From positions 124,001-188,000 of the forward strand of contig NZ_RHLG01000001.1 in NCBI RefSeq assembly GCF_003712105.1: a stretch of DNA of 64,000 bases. Direction: 5' to 3'. Every line of letters begins with the position of its first letter. Position 1 is the stretch's first letter. Position numbers and translations under genes: made by a program. The DNA is from Winogradskyella sp. Its GTDB lineage: Bacteria; Bacteroidota; Bacteroidia; Flavobacteriales; Flavobacteriaceae. Below the pieces are notes generated by a model. It was not told the origin of the DNA. It did not search any database and saw nothing but the letters and a program-made list of their open reading frames with translations. Shown here piece after piece: positions 34,710 to 42,812 of the stretch.

Positions 34710-35764
34710 AAAAAGTACTACTAATTGAAGATGATGCGATTTTAAGAGAAAACACCGCCGAACTTTTAGAGCTTTCCGGATATGATATTATTGCAGCACC
34801 AAATGGAAAAATAGGTGTAGAAAAAGCAAAGTCAGTTTTGCCAGATATTATAATAAGCGACATCATGATGCCTGAGTTAGATGGCTATGGTGTGCTAGAA
34901 AGCTTATCTAAAAATGAGACTACAAAATTCATCCCATTTATCTTTCTTTCTGCAAAAACCGAACGCCAAGATGTGCGTAAAGGCATGGATCTTGGTGCTG
35001 ACGACTATATCACCAAACCTTTTACTGAAGATGAGCTTATTAGTGCTATAGAAAGCAGAATTGCTAAAGCAGCTATCCTTAAAGATCAACGAGAAGACCA
35101 TTCAAAAACCATAAAAGAAGTCGAGAACGGAAACGAATTAAGAAATCTTAATGATTTAAAAAACTTCTTTGACGATAATGGCAGTGCCTTTGATTATAAG
35201 AAAAATGATATTATTTATCACGAAGGGCTTAACTCTAACTTTATATATCTTATAGTGTCTGGACTTGTAAAATGCTATAAGCTAGACGAGCAAGGTAAAG
35301 AATTAACGACCGCATTGCATAAAGAAGATGACCTGTTCGGCTATACATCATTCACACAGAATATTCCATATCAAGAAACCGCTAAAGCGCTTGAAAACAC
35401 TAAATTGGTAGGTTTATCTAAAAGCGAGCTTAAAACTGTTTTAAACCAAAATCATAAAGTAACATTAGACATTATTAGCATGCTAACAGACGACTTGTCT
35501 GGTGTTAAAAATCAACTACTTCAAATGGCATATAGTTCTGTTCATAAAAAAACAGCAGATACAATTTTAAAATTTGCCGAGAAGTTAAATCGTAAGCCCG
35601 AAGAACCTATAAAAATATCCCGTAACGACTTGGCTAGTGTTGCTGGTATAGCTACAGAAACCCTAATACGGGCTATGTCTAATCTAAAAAAAGACGGCGT
35701 TATTGAGATTGAAGGCAGAAATATTAAGATTTTAGACCTTAAGAAACTTCAGGATATTTATTAG
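34706..35764 (+). CDS. Response regulator fused to a CRP/FNR-type DNA-binding module
   Basis: A 352-residue protein in three parts: a receiver (LLIEDDAIL, phospho-acceptor D52 in SDIMMPELDG, K in ADDYITKPF, about 1-120); a cyclic-nucleotide-binding-type beta-roll (FIYLIVSGLVKCYKL, about 145-260); and a CRP-family winged helix (ISRNDLASVAGIATETLIRAM, about 300-345, in parts: DLASVAGIATETLIRAMSNL). The recognition helix has Glu and Arg at the contact positions of FNR but no Arg at the CRP position that reads TGTGA, so TGAT half-sites are expected. It is the likely activator of the surrounding operators. Confidence 0.88.
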   Translation: MKKVLLIEDDAILRENTAELLELSGYDIIAAPNGKIGVEKAKSVLPDIIISDIMMPELDGYGVLESLSKNETTKFIPFIFLSAKTERQDVRKGMDLGADDYITKPFTEDELISAIESRIAKAAILKDQREDHSKTIKEVENGNELRNLNDLKNFFDDNGSAFDYKKNDIIYHEGLNSNFIYLIVSGLVKCYKLDEQGKELTTALHKEDDLFGYTSFTQNIPYQETAKALENTKLVGLSKSELKTVLNQNHKVTLDIISMLTDDLSGVKNQLLQMAYSSVHKKTADTILKFAEKLNRKPEEPIKISRNDLASVAGIATETLIRAMSNLKKDGVIEIEGRNIKILDLKKLQDIY

Positions 35765-35788
35765 TCTATTTTAAGAATGTTCAAATTA

Positions 35789-35831
35789 TGATAGATATCA
35801 TATTTTGAAAAAATCCTTCCGTTTAGATTTG
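35789..35831 (+). promoter_or_regulatory. Operator and -7 box of the first universal stress gene
   Basis: Operator TGATAGATATCA (35789-35800), inside ATGATAGATATCAT. The -7 box TAGATTTG (35824-35831) is an exact consensus; centres 33 bp apart. The predicted start near 35836 is about 18 nt before the ATG. Confidence 0.75.
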
Positions 35832-35853
35832 TTTTTAATAAAGAGGGATTTAA

Positions 35854-36696
35854 ATGAAGACTATTTTATTGCCGACAGATTTTTCCGAAAACTCATGGAA
35901 CGCGATAGCTTACGCCATCAACTTTTTAGAGGATTATAAATGTACATTTTACGTGTTACATGTTAATCGCATGAAAAATATCATAGACAACGAAAGCCTT
36001 TATTTAGATGTGCATAAATCAATAGAAGAAGCTTACACAGAATCTTCAAAAAGACGATTAAAGAGAACTTTAAAGCGGATTTCAAAGGAGTTTCCTAATA
36101 ACGATAATCATAAATTCTACACGATTACTGACTATAATTTCTTTGTAGAATCTATTCGTAATTACGTTAGGCAAAAGAGCGTAGACCTTATTGTTATGGG
36201 TACTAAAGGTGCTTCTGGGCTTAAAGAGTACATCATTGGTAGTAATACAGGTGATATAATTACCAAGGTTAAGTGCACAACATTAGTTGTACCAGAACAT
36301 GCAAAATTTAAGCCATTAAAAGAGATGGCGTTTCCTACAGATTATGCATTAAATTATGATATATCAGTATTACAGCCCATGTCTGATATTTTAGAAAAAA
36401 CGGAAGCTGCCCTGCGACTATTACACATCAATAAAAATGGTGAGCAATTAAATACAGAACAACAATCTAACAAAGACCTTTTAGATGATTTTTTTGATGC
36501 TTCTGAGCGTAGTTTTCATTTTTTAACTAATAAAAAAGTAGAAGATGCTGTGCAATGTTTTGTAGAAAGTAGAGACGTTGATATTATTGCTATGATTGCT
36601 AAAAATCTTAACTACTTTCAACAGATTTTATTCCACTCTAGAGTAGAGAAAATTAGTTATCATACAAAAGTTCCTTTTCTGGTATTGCATGAGTAA
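35854..36696 (+). CDS. Tandem universal stress protein (copy 1)
   Basis: A 280-residue protein with two UspA-type domains. The first starts MKTILLPTDFSENSWNAIAYA and keeps the ATP-binding G-x2-G-x9-G-S pattern (MGTKGASGLKEYIIGSNT, about 120-137). The second (from about 155) retains the fold but lacks that pattern, so only one nucleotide site is likely. It is 90 bp after the regulator gene with its own operator-bearing promoter. Cytoplasmic stress protein; exact target unknown. Confidence 0.88.
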   Translation: MKTILLPTDFSENSWNAIAYAINFLEDYKCTFYVLHVNRMKNIIDNESLYLDVHKSIEEAYTESSKRRLKRTLKRISKEFPNNDNHKFYTITDYNFFVESIRNYVRQKSVDLIVMGTKGASGLKEYIIGSNTGDIITKVKCTTLVVPEHAKFKPLKEMAFPTDYALNYDISVLQPMSDILEKTEAALRLLHINKNGEQLNTEQQSNKDLLDDFFDASERSFHFLTNKKVEDAVQCFVESRDVDIIAMIAKNLNYFQQILFHSRVEKISYHTKVPFLVLHE

Positions 36697-36717
36697 AATG
36701 CATTTTCTTCTTAAACC

Positions 36718-36760
36718 TGATATATATCATTCTCTCTCTCATATTACTTATGTACATTAG
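36718..36760 (+). promoter_or_regulatory. Operator and -7 box with no downstream reading frame
   Basis: Operator TGATATATATCA (36718-36729), a perfect palindrome, and -7 box TACATTAG (36753-36760), centres 33 bp apart. The nearest gene downstream starts at 37201 and has its own promoter, with terminators between. This promoter therefore drives a non-coding transcript or none. Confidence 0.65.
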
Positions 36761-36763
36761 TCT

Positions 36764-36964
36764 TACTATTCAGAAGCGTTCATTGAAATAAAAGCAAAGA
36801 CCTATAAATCGTAAGACTTTATAGGTTATAATCAGAGTGTAAAACTATTGTTTATTTATCACGGTTGGGTAGCTTTATGCGTAGGGTTATTTTTAGATTG
36901 AGAAAGTAGATAATGTTATTAAACTCTAAACCAGAAACAGGAAGTTTCGGCTTCCTGTTTCTTT
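36764..36964 (+). ncRNA. Predicted FNR-type-controlled small RNA
   Basis: About 200 nt from the predicted start point to a strong terminator. It holds a perfect 9-bp stem ACCTATAAA / TTTATAGGT (36800-36826) and ends in a 12-bp terminator stem (36933-36962). The longest ATG-initiated frame inside is about ten codons. Boundaries are inferred from the promoter and terminator. Targets are unknown. Confidence 0.5.
36933..36964 (+). terminator. Terminator of the predicted small RNA
   Basis: AGAAACAGGAAG (36933-36944) and CTTCCTGTTTCT (36951-36962) pair fully around TTTCGG, then TT and AT-rich sequence. Its stem is stable but the U-run is short. Confidence 0.6.
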
Positions 36965-36982
36965 AATACAACTTTATGTTTA

Positions 36983-37082
36983 GCAGATAAAGTTTTTAAG
37001 GGGAATTAAGATGTTGAGTTGATTTTAATTATAGCAACTCAATTTCTTAGAAAACGGGAAGTTAATCACTTCCCGTTTTTTT
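36983..37082 (+). ncRNA. Possible second small RNA or extension of the first
   Basis: Between the first terminator and 37082 lie an 8-bp stem TTGAGTTG / CAACTCAA (37014-37042) and a second terminator. A -7-like TATGTTTA is at 36975-36982, so this could be a separate short transcript of about 95 nt, or a read-through form of the upstream RNA. No reading frame of more than a few codons. Confidence 0.3.
37051..37082 (+). terminator. Strong Rho-independent terminator
   Basis: AAAACGGGAAGT (37051-37062), loop TAATC, ACTTCCCGTTTT (37068-37079), then further T residues to 37082. A 12-bp stem with a U-run on the plus strand; it insulates the next universal stress operon. Confidence 0.8.
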
Positions 37083-37135
37083 GTTTAAGCTCCTATTTTT
37101 ATTGCTTAAACCCAGCTATTGCTCTGTTTTCCAAC

Positions 37136-37178
37136 TGATTTATATCATAGTTTCTCTTTGTAGATAACCCTAATTTTA
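37136..37178 (+). promoter_or_regulatory. Operator and -7 box of universal stress copies 2 and 3
   Basis: Operator TGATTTATATCA (37136-37147). The -7 box TAATTTTA (37171-37178) is centred 33 bp downstream. A start near 37183 gives an 18-nt leader before 37201. Confidence 0.7.
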
Positions 37179-37200
37179 GGCCTCTTTTATTTAGTTAGAC

Positions 37201-38049
37201 ATGAGAAAAATATTAATCACTACTGATTTTTCAGATAACGCAATGAACGCGCTTAAGTATGCTGTTGAATTGTTTAAATACGACATAAGTGAGTTCTTTA
37301 TAATGCATGCCTATATGGACGATATCTATACAGACAAAAACTTATTGTCTAAAGAGAATATGCCAAAAGTCACTAAAATAATAAGTGAAAAATCTGAAAG
37401 TCAACTAAATCAAGTATTTACGGATATTAAGAAGATTTCTCCCAATCCTAGGCATAAGTATCATATTATTTCAGCTAATAACATGCTTGTTGACGAAGCC
37501 AACAAAATTGTAGATAAAGAAAATATTGACATTATTGTTATGGGCACTAAGGGTAAAACCAATAATAGTAAAATAACCTTTGGAAGTCACACACTTCAAG
37601 TATTAAAATATGTGCAATGCCCAGTATTATCTATTCCTGAAAACTACAGTCATATTCAACCTAGGTGTATTCTTTTCCCTACTAATTATTTAATACCATA
37701 CAAACGACGAGAATTAAAACTGTTATGTGAACTAGCTTCACCATATAGGGCTAGTATTGATGTGCTTTACATTTCTAAATCAACCAAACTTTCATTGCGT
37801 CAAATCGATAATCAGAGTTTTATCCGTGAAACTTTAGGTAAAAATCATTTGAATTTTAAAACCGTATATGACAAAAAAATAACTAACGCAATTTACACTT
37901 ATATAAAAGAAAACAACGTCGATATGTTGGTGATGGTAAATACAAGGCATTCGTTTTTAGAAAGCATATTATTTCAATCTACAATTGACGAAATGAGTCT
38001 CTACTTAGACATTCCGTTTTTAGCATTACAAAATATAAGACGCTATTAA
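37201..38049 (+). CDS. Tandem universal stress protein (copy 2)
   Basis: A 282-residue two-domain Usp. The N-terminal domain begins MRKILITTDFSDNAMNALKYA and keeps the nucleotide motif as MGTKGKTNNSKITFGSHT. The second domain (from about 158) is degenerate. It is the most divergent of the first five copies, with two lysine/asparagine-rich stretches. A 12-bp gap to copy 3 indicates one transcript. Confidence 0.85.
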   Translation: MRKILITTDFSDNAMNALKYAVELFKYDISEFFIMHAYMDDIYTDKNLLSKENMPKVTKIISEKSESQLNQVFTDIKKISPNPRHKYHIISANNMLVDEANKIVDKENIDIIVMGTKGKTNNSKITFGSHTLQVLKYVQCPVLSIPENYSHIQPRCILFPTNYLIPYKRRELKLLCELASPYRASIDVLYISKSTKLSLRQIDNQSFIRETLGKNHLNFKTVYDKKITNAIYTYIKENNVDMLVMVNTRHSFLESILFQSTIDEMSLYLDIPFLALQNIRRY

Positions 38050-38061
38050 TAATATAATATT

Positions 38062-38904
38062 ATGAAGAAAATACTTTTACCAACAGACTTTTCAGATAAT
38101 GCTTGGAATGCCATAACGTATGCATTAGAACTATTTAAAAATAAAACATGCTGCTTTACTTTGCTCAATACATATACACCAATGATATATCAAGTTGAGC
38201 ACTTACAGTCTAGTAGTGTTCCGCTTCAGGTCTTGGATGCCGTTAAACAAACGTCCAAAAAAAAATTGGAGAACCTCCAACAAAAAATAACAACAGAGTT
38301 TAATAATCCAAAACATACATTTGTGCAACTTTCCTCTTTTAACACTTTAGTTGCGGAAATAGACGAACTCTATAGAAATAACGCTATCGATATAATAGTC
38401 ATGGGCACAAAAGGTGCTACTGGATTAAAAGAAGTACTCTTTGGCTCAAATACTGTGCATGTAATAAAAAAGGCAAAATGTCCTGTCCTGGCCATACCAA
38501 GTAATTTTACTTTTGAGGCACCGCATGAAATTTTGTTTCCTTCAGATTATCACATCGAATTTCAAGATAAACACCTTGAATCTATTCTCGATATTGCAGA
38601 TGATTATGGTGCAAGAGTGCATTTCTTAAATGTCGTATACGATAATAGTCGTTCTGAATTTCAAGAGGAAAACAAACGAAAATTAGTAACTTATTTTAAG
38701 TCGATTACACATTTGTTTCATGATGTAAAAAACAAAAAAGTACAAGAAGCTATAAATGATTTTCAAATAAAACTGAAAATCAACTTACTGGTAATGCTTC
38801 ATAATAAACACTCATTCGTAGAGGATATTTTCTTCAAGTCTAACATTAAGCAAATAGGGTTTCATCTCAATGTTCCCTTTTTAGTAATACCATCTGAATT
38901 TTAA
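38062..38904 (+). CDS. Tandem universal stress protein (copy 3)
   Basis: A 280-residue two-domain Usp, starting MKKILLPTDFSDNAWNAITYA, with the nucleotide motif MGTKGATGLKEVLFGSNT. The second domain lacks the motif. Second gene of the copy 2-copy 3 operon; a convergent CBS gene follows beyond a shared hairpin. Confidence 0.88.
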   Translation: MKKILLPTDFSDNAWNAITYALELFKNKTCCFTLLNTYTPMIYQVEHLQSSSVPLQVLDAVKQTSKKKLENLQQKITTEFNNPKHTFVQLSSFNTLVAEIDELYRNNAIDIIVMGTKGATGLKEVLFGSNTVHVIKKAKCPVLAIPSNFTFEAPHEILFPSDYHIEFQDKHLESILDIADDYGARVHFLNVVYDNSRSEFQEENKRKLVTYFKSITHLFHDVKNKKVQEAINDFQIKLKINLLVMLHNKHSFVEDIFFKSNIKQIGFHLNVPFLVIPSEF

Positions 38905-38936
38905 CATTATAGCTATACGAATCTAAATACAAAACC

Positions 38937-38959
38937 CATCAAAACGCCTTATTTTGATG
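38937..38959. terminator. Bidirectional terminator hairpin
   Basis: CATCAAAA (38937-38944) and TTTTGATG (38952-38959) form an 8-bp stem around CGCCTTA, between the convergent copy 3 and CBS genes. The A/T-rich arms could give U-runs in both directions. Confidence 0.5.
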
Positions 38960-38991
38960 AGTTCTATTTTCCTATTTAAGTTGATTTTATT

Positions 38992-39411
38992 CTAGAATTG
39001 CTTCAATAAATATTGTATTAAATCTGTCGTGGTTACAATACCCATTAGGGTATTTTTATCGACTACAGGTAACGCATGAAATTCTTTTTCTGCCAATAAT
39101 TCTGCAACTTCTTTAATCGTGGTGCTTGTATTTACGCTTACTAAGTTTTTAGCCATAACCTGATCTATGGTAAACATATTGTACACAACTGCATCGACAT
39201 ATTCTTCGTCGTCATAGATAGCATCTGCAAAACTAATTCGTAATAAATCTGTATGACTTAACATACCGATAATTTTATTTCCCGAAACAACAGGTATATG
39301 ACGGATATTATGTTTTTTGAACAAAGCCTCTGCTGTTTCAAGACTATCCGTACGGTTTAGAGTAATAACGTCTTTGGTCATTATAGCCGAAATAGGTGTT
39401 CTTTTTTTCAT
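38992..39411 (-). CDS. Two-CBS-domain protein
   Basis: A 139-residue protein of two CBS domains: the first from MKKRTPISAIMTKDVITLNR to HTDLLRISFADA, the second from VAKNLVSVNT-type sequence (MAKNLVSVNTSTTIKEVAEL) to TTDLIQYLLKQF. CBS pairs bind adenine nucleotides. I choose ATG 39411; the frame extends to 39465 but that part lies across the predicted -7 box. It shares one operator with the divergent universal stress operon. Confidence 0.85.
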   Translation of the reverse strand: MKKRTPISAIMTKDVITLNRTDSLETAEALFKKHNIRHIPVVSGNKIIGMLSHTDLLRISFADAIYDDEEYVDAVVYNMFTIDQVMAKNLVSVNTSTTIKEVAELLAEKEFHALPVVDKNTLMGIVTTTDLIQYLLKQF

Positions 39412-39435
39412 GATTTTAAGGATTAAATTCTTTAA

Positions 39436-39509
39436 TAAAGATAGCTTCAGACCTAATGATATCATATGACGAATATCATAGTTATAGTAAAATGTGGATA
39501 CTAGTTTTA
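39436..39509. promoter_or_regulatory. Bidirectional promoter with one central operator
   Basis: A single operator TGACGAATATCA (39467-39478) is centred exactly 33 bp from a plus-strand -7 box TAGTTTTA (39502-39509) and exactly 33 bp from a minus-strand box TATCTTTA (39443-39436). It would co-activate the CBS gene and universal stress copy 4. An overlapping TGATATCA at 39457-39464 may add a second half-site. Confidence 0.7.
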
Positions 39510-39533
39510 TACAAGCTTATTAAAACTTACGTC

Positions 39534-40367
39534 ATGGCAAAAAATATATTATTACCTACAGATTTTTCGGATAATGCATGGTCTGCAGCAGTTTATGCTC
39601 TAAAGCTATATGCGGACGAAGAGTGCACATTTTACTTTTTACATTCATCAAAAATCAAAGCATCTGCCATGTCTAACATAACCAATCGGTTGTTACGGGT
39701 TATGACAGAAAACGCTAAAAGAGACCTGGCAGAACTTAAGGAAATGGCAGAAAAGGCCAATACTAACGCCAGTCATAATTTTGAAACAATATTGAGTAGT
39801 GAAGATTTGCATGATTCAATAAAAAGAACAATCGCTCAGTTTAATATAGACTTAGTGGTTATGGGAACAAAAGGTGCTACAAAAGCTAAAGAAATATTAT
39901 TTGGAAGCAACACGGTTAATGTCTTTAAGAAAATAAAAGAGTGTCCTGTTTTAGTGGTGCCAGATGAGTATGATTTTGAAACACCAAAACAAATTGTGTT
40001 CCCAACTGATTTTAACCGTTTTTATGGCGAAGAGCTAATCTCTCTAAAACGATTGGCAGAGTTGCACAATTCTAAAATTAAAATTCTTCACATCAATGAG
40101 GAAAACAACCTTTCTGATATTCAGAACTATAACTTCTCCATGCTAAAAGCCTACTTGGAAGATTACCCGCATACCTTTCACTGGATGCCAGATTATGCTA
40201 AAAAATCGCAGGCAATAAATGAATTTATTGAAGAGCTCGGCATCAATATCCTTGCTATAATTAATTACAAACATAGTTTTATAGAAAACATTATAAAGGA
40301 ACCAGTTTTAAAGAAAATTGGCTTTCATCCTACTGTTCCATTTCTGGTAATTCCTGGCTCGGAATGA
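39534..40367 (+). CDS. Tandem universal stress protein (copy 4)
   Basis: A 277-residue two-domain Usp. ATG 39534 gives the usual start MAKNILLPTDFSDNAWSAAVYA (in parts: MAKNILLPTDFSDNAW). A longer frame from 39456 is rejected, since it runs through the operator and -7 box. The nucleotide motif is MGTKGATKAKEILFGSNT. It begins a three-gene run with copy 5 and a small protein. Confidence 0.88.
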   Translation: MAKNILLPTDFSDNAWSAAVYALKLYADEECTFYFLHSSKIKASAMSNITNRLLRVMTENAKRDLAELKEMAEKANTNASHNFETILSSEDLHDSIKRTIAQFNIDLVVMGTKGATKAKEILFGSNTVNVFKKIKECPVLVVPDEYDFETPKQIVFPTDFNRFYGEELISLKRLAELHNSKIKILHINEENNLSDIQNYNFSMLKAYLEDYPHTFHWMPDYAKKSQAINEFIEELGINILAIINYKHSFIENIIKEPVLKKIGFHPTVPFLVIPGSE

Positions 40368-40382
40368 TATAAATTAAAGATT

Positions 40383-41237
40383 ATGAAACGAAAGATTTTA
40401 TTACCTACAGATTTCTCAGAGAATGCATGGCATGCTATTAATTATGCCGTAGAGTTATATAAGGATGAGGTTTGTGATTTTTATATTCTTAATGTGTTTT
40501 CTGCTACTGGGAATATCATGGAAAGCCTTATGAATCTTGAACCCGGTAGTGGTTTGTATGAAACTAAAAAAAAGAATTCCGAAGAGGGTTTAAATGAAAC
40601 ACTACAAGAGCTCATATTAAATGACAAAAGCGACCCAAAACACAGTTTTAAAACTATCTCTGTATTTAATAACCCGATAGAAGCCATTAAAAACTTAGTA
40701 GAGCAGAAAGATATAGAGATGATAGTCATGGGGACTAAAGGAGAAACATCTTCTTCAGAAGCCGCTTTTGGAAGCACAGCTATATATGTTATGGAAAAGG
40801 TTCGTAATTGTCCCGTCATGGTGATTCCGCAAAATGCAGATTTAGCAATGCCAAAAGAGATTGTGTTTCCGACGGGTTACAAAACACATTACAAAAAAAG
40901 AGAGTTAAGCTACCTAATCAATATTGCTAAAAAATGTAGTGCTACAATAGCCGTGCTTCATGTGTCACAAAACAAGGAACTAAGTAAAAAACAGCAAGAA
41001 AGCCGAGAGTTACTTGAGGAAATATTTGAAGATATTAATTATGAAATTCACAATCTATCATATGCCTCTATTGAAACGGCTGTTAGTATTTTTATACAGA
41101 GTAGAAAAAGTGGCATGTTGGCGTTTATTAACAAAAAGCATGAATTCTTCGGGAGTATCCTTACAAACCCAATGGTTAAGAATATCACGTTTCATGTAAA
41201 TGTTCCCATATTAACACTTCACGATTTAAGAAACTAA
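40383..41237 (+). CDS. Tandem universal stress protein (copy 5)
   Basis: A 284-residue two-domain Usp, starting MKRKILLPTDFSENAWHAINYA; nucleotide motif MGTKGETSSSEAAFGSTA. It has a slightly longer helical segment at 45-75 than the other copies. It lies 15 bp after copy 4 and 13 bp before the next gene. Confidence 0.88.
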   Translation: MKRKILLPTDFSENAWHAINYAVELYKDEVCDFYILNVFSATGNIMESLMNLEPGSGLYETKKKNSEEGLNETLQELILNDKSDPKHSFKTISVFNNPIEAIKNLVEQKDIEMIVMGTKGETSSSEAAFGSTAIYVMEKVRNCPVMVIPQNADLAMPKEIVFPTGYKTHYKKRELSYLINIAKKCSATIAVLHVSQNKELSKKQQESRELLEEIFEDINYEIHNLSYASIETAVSIFIQSRKSGMLAFINKKHEFFGSILTNPMVKNITFHVNVPILTLHDLRN

Positions 41238-41250
41238 AAAAACAATTGCC

Positions 41251-41658
41251 ATGAAAAAAACAGGAATTTGGTTAGATAAAGACAAAGCAATTATTGTGAC
41301 TATAGAACATGAAAACGAATCTTTAGAGCAAGTGCCATCCAACATAGAGCATTTTCATATACATGGTGGATCAGGCACTAGATTTAAAGGTGGTCCGCAA
41401 GATGTTGTACAAGACAAAAAATATCTTGAACGAGAAAAAAATCAAATAAAAGCATACTTTAAAACTATAGTGTCCAAGGTCAACGACACAGACGCGCTTG
41501 TAATTTTTGGCCCAGCTGAAATGAATGAAAAGCTCAACAAAGAGTTAAAAGACAATTTCAAAGATTTAGGCGCTAAGGTAAAGGATGTAAAAAAAGTAGA
41601 TAGCATGACCGATAACCAAATAAAAGCTTGGGTGAGAGACTTTTTTAGGTCGGCTTAA
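41251..41658 (+). CDS. Small protein with release-factor-like (eRF1/Pelota-type) core
   Basis: A 135-residue protein whose layout (GIWLDKDKAIIVTIE at the start, a central glycine-rich HIHGGSGTRFKGGPQD, then KNQIKAYFKTIVSKVND and LVIFGPAEMNEKLNKEL) resembles bacterial eRF1/Pelota-domain-2-like 'translational machinery' proteins. The central basic/glycine loop would be the RNA-contacting part. It is the third gene of the copy 4-copy 5 operon and ends at a terminator. The family call is tentative; a link to ribosome hibernation or rescue under stress is inference only. Confidence 0.5.
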   Translation: MKKTGIWLDKDKAIIVTIEHENESLEQVPSNIEHFHIHGGSGTRFKGGPQDVVQDKKYLEREKNQIKAYFKTIVSKVNDTDALVIFGPAEMNEKLNKELKDNFKDLGAKVKDVKKVDSMTDNQIKAWVRDFFRSA

Positions 41659-41686
41659 AATTCAATGTGTTATTAGTTAGGTTAAG

Positions 41687-41719
41687 ACCGTCAAAGTCAT
41701 TAATATTTTGACGGTTTTT
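41687..41719 (+). terminator. Terminator of the universal stress copy 4-5 operon
   Basis: ACCGTCAAA (41687-41695) and TTTGACGGT (41707-41715) form a 9-bp stem followed by four further T residues. Confidence 0.8.
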
Positions 41720-41768
41720 ATATATCAGGTAAGGTTTTTCAGCGTTTATAACCGCATTCTTATTAAGC

Positions 41769-41811
41769 TGACATATATCATTTTAAAACTCACATATCAT
41801 ATATAATTTAG
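41769..41811 (+). promoter_or_regulatory. Operator and -7 box of the hsp20 operon
   Basis: Operator TGACATATATCA (41769-41780) and -7 box TAATTTAG (41804-41811), centres 33 bp apart. A start near 41816 gives a 32-nt leader before hsp20. A further ACATATCATAT lies between the two elements. Confidence 0.7.
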
Positions 41812-41847
41812 TAAAAGGAAAAATTAAAAACACTAAAACTATATGCT

Positions 41848-42300
41848 ATGTCACTTATTAAATTTAACAACAGAGATAGGTTGTTTCCGTCATGGTCAAG
41901 TAACAGCTTAAAAGACTTTTTCAATACTAATGATTTCTTTAACTCAGACTTTTTTGAAGAAGATAGTTTAATGCCCGCAATGAATGTAAAAGAGCATGAA
42001 AACGATTTTGAAATTGAGTTTGCAGCACCAGGTTTTTCTAAAGAAGACTTTAAAGTCACTATTGACGAAAATGTACTTAATGTTTGTGGTGAAAAGAAGA
42101 AAAAATCTGAAGACAAGGACGACGACTACACACGTAAAGAGTTTAGTTACAGTTCTTTTAAAAGGTCCTTAAGTTTGCCCAAATCCGTAAACACAGACCA
42201 AGATGTAAAAGCAACTTACAAGAATGGTATTTTAAAGCTTAATCTTAAAAAGAAAGAAGAAGCTAAAGAACAACCTAAAAAAGTAATCGAAGTGCTTTAA
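41848..42300 (+). CDS. Small heat-shock protein (Hsp20/alpha-crystallin)
   Basis: A 150-residue Hsp20: variable N-terminus (about 1-45), an alpha-crystallin domain from MPAMNVKEHENDFEIEFAAP to about 135 with FKVTIDENVLNVCGEKKKK, the conserved loop FSYSSFKRSLSLPKSVNTD and AxxKNGILKLNL as ATYKNGILKLNL, and a lysine-rich tail. It holds unfolded proteins without ATP. First gene of a stress operon with three proteins of unknown role. Confidence 0.92.
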   Translation: MSLIKFNNRDRLFPSWSSNSLKDFFNTNDFFNSDFFEEDSLMPAMNVKEHENDFEIEFAAPGFSKEDFKVTIDENVLNVCGEKKKKSEDKDDDYTRKEFSYSSFKRSLSLPKSVNTDQDVKATYKNGILKLNLKKKEEAKEQPKKVIEVL

Positions 42301-42302
42301 TA

Positions 42303-42340
42303 AAAAAGCAGGAAGTATTCAAAGTTACTTCCTGCTTTTT
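42303..42340 (+). terminator. Intra-operon terminator after hsp20
   Basis: AAAAAGCAGGAAGTA (42303-42317) and TACTTCCTGCTTTTT (42326-42340) form a 15-bp stem with an 8-base loop and a built-in U-run. It sits between hsp20 and the next gene, so hsp20 should be made in excess of the downstream genes. Confidence 0.8.
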
Positions 42341-42357
42341 AATTTAAATAGTTAATT

Positions 42358-42810
42358 ATGGAAACAATACAAGCCAAATATATAGAATGGTTAAGTGCAG
42401 AAGAAATGCACAAAGGTTCTCAACTATGGTTGTCAGAATTAGAGTTTATAAAAGATGAACATCTGTTTTTTGAACATCTTATAAAATCACACACATTGCA
42501 ATTGATTGATCCAGAGAAATTCTCGCATAATACCCAAGTTATTGATGCCGTTAACACATCTCAACGACAAACAATTCAATTAATAGATCTGGTTAAACAG
42601 CACGAAAACGCGCTTGGAATTATGGTTGATGATGTCGACCAACCAAATGAAGAAGAAGTTTATAAAAAAGAACACAGAACACTTATCAATAAAATTAATG
42701 AGTTCAAAAAACACTACCAATGCCTTAAAAAGCAATTGTTTGGCATTGTAAAAGACATCAAAAAACAAGAAAAACAAAGACGTTTATTGGACACTAAAAC
42801 ACCCTTTTAA
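42358..42810 (+). CDS. Helical protein of unknown family
   Basis: A 150-residue, highly charged, all-helical protein without membrane segments, with coiled-coil character in the second half (EVYKKEHRTLINKINEFKKH, CLKKQLFGIVKDIKKQEKQ). It starts 58 bp after hsp20 and ends 2 bp before a lipoprotein gene. No family recognised; context suggests a stress or envelope role. Confidence 0.6.
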   Translation: METIQAKYIEWLSAEEMHKGSQLWLSELEFIKDEHLFFEHLIKSHTLQLIDPEKFSHNTQVIDAVNTSQRQTIQLIDLVKQHENALGIMVDDVDQPNEEEVYKKEHRTLINKINEFKKHYQCLKKQLFGIVKDIKKQEKQRRLLDTKTPF

Positions 42811-42812
42811 TT

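Noticed and set aside
39412..39465. N-terminal extension of the CBS protein.
   Set aside because: It crosses the minus-strand -7 box at 39436-39443; ATG 39411 fits the CBS domain start.
39456..39533. N-terminal extension of universal stress copy 4.
   Set aside because: It runs through the operator and -7 box, so it would not be in the transcript; ATG 39534 gives the family N-terminus.
40367..40382. TGATATAAATTA between universal stress copies 4 and 5 as a tenth operator.
   Set aside because: The second half-site is broken (ATTA), no -7 box lies 33 bp away, and the gap is only 15 bp within an operon.
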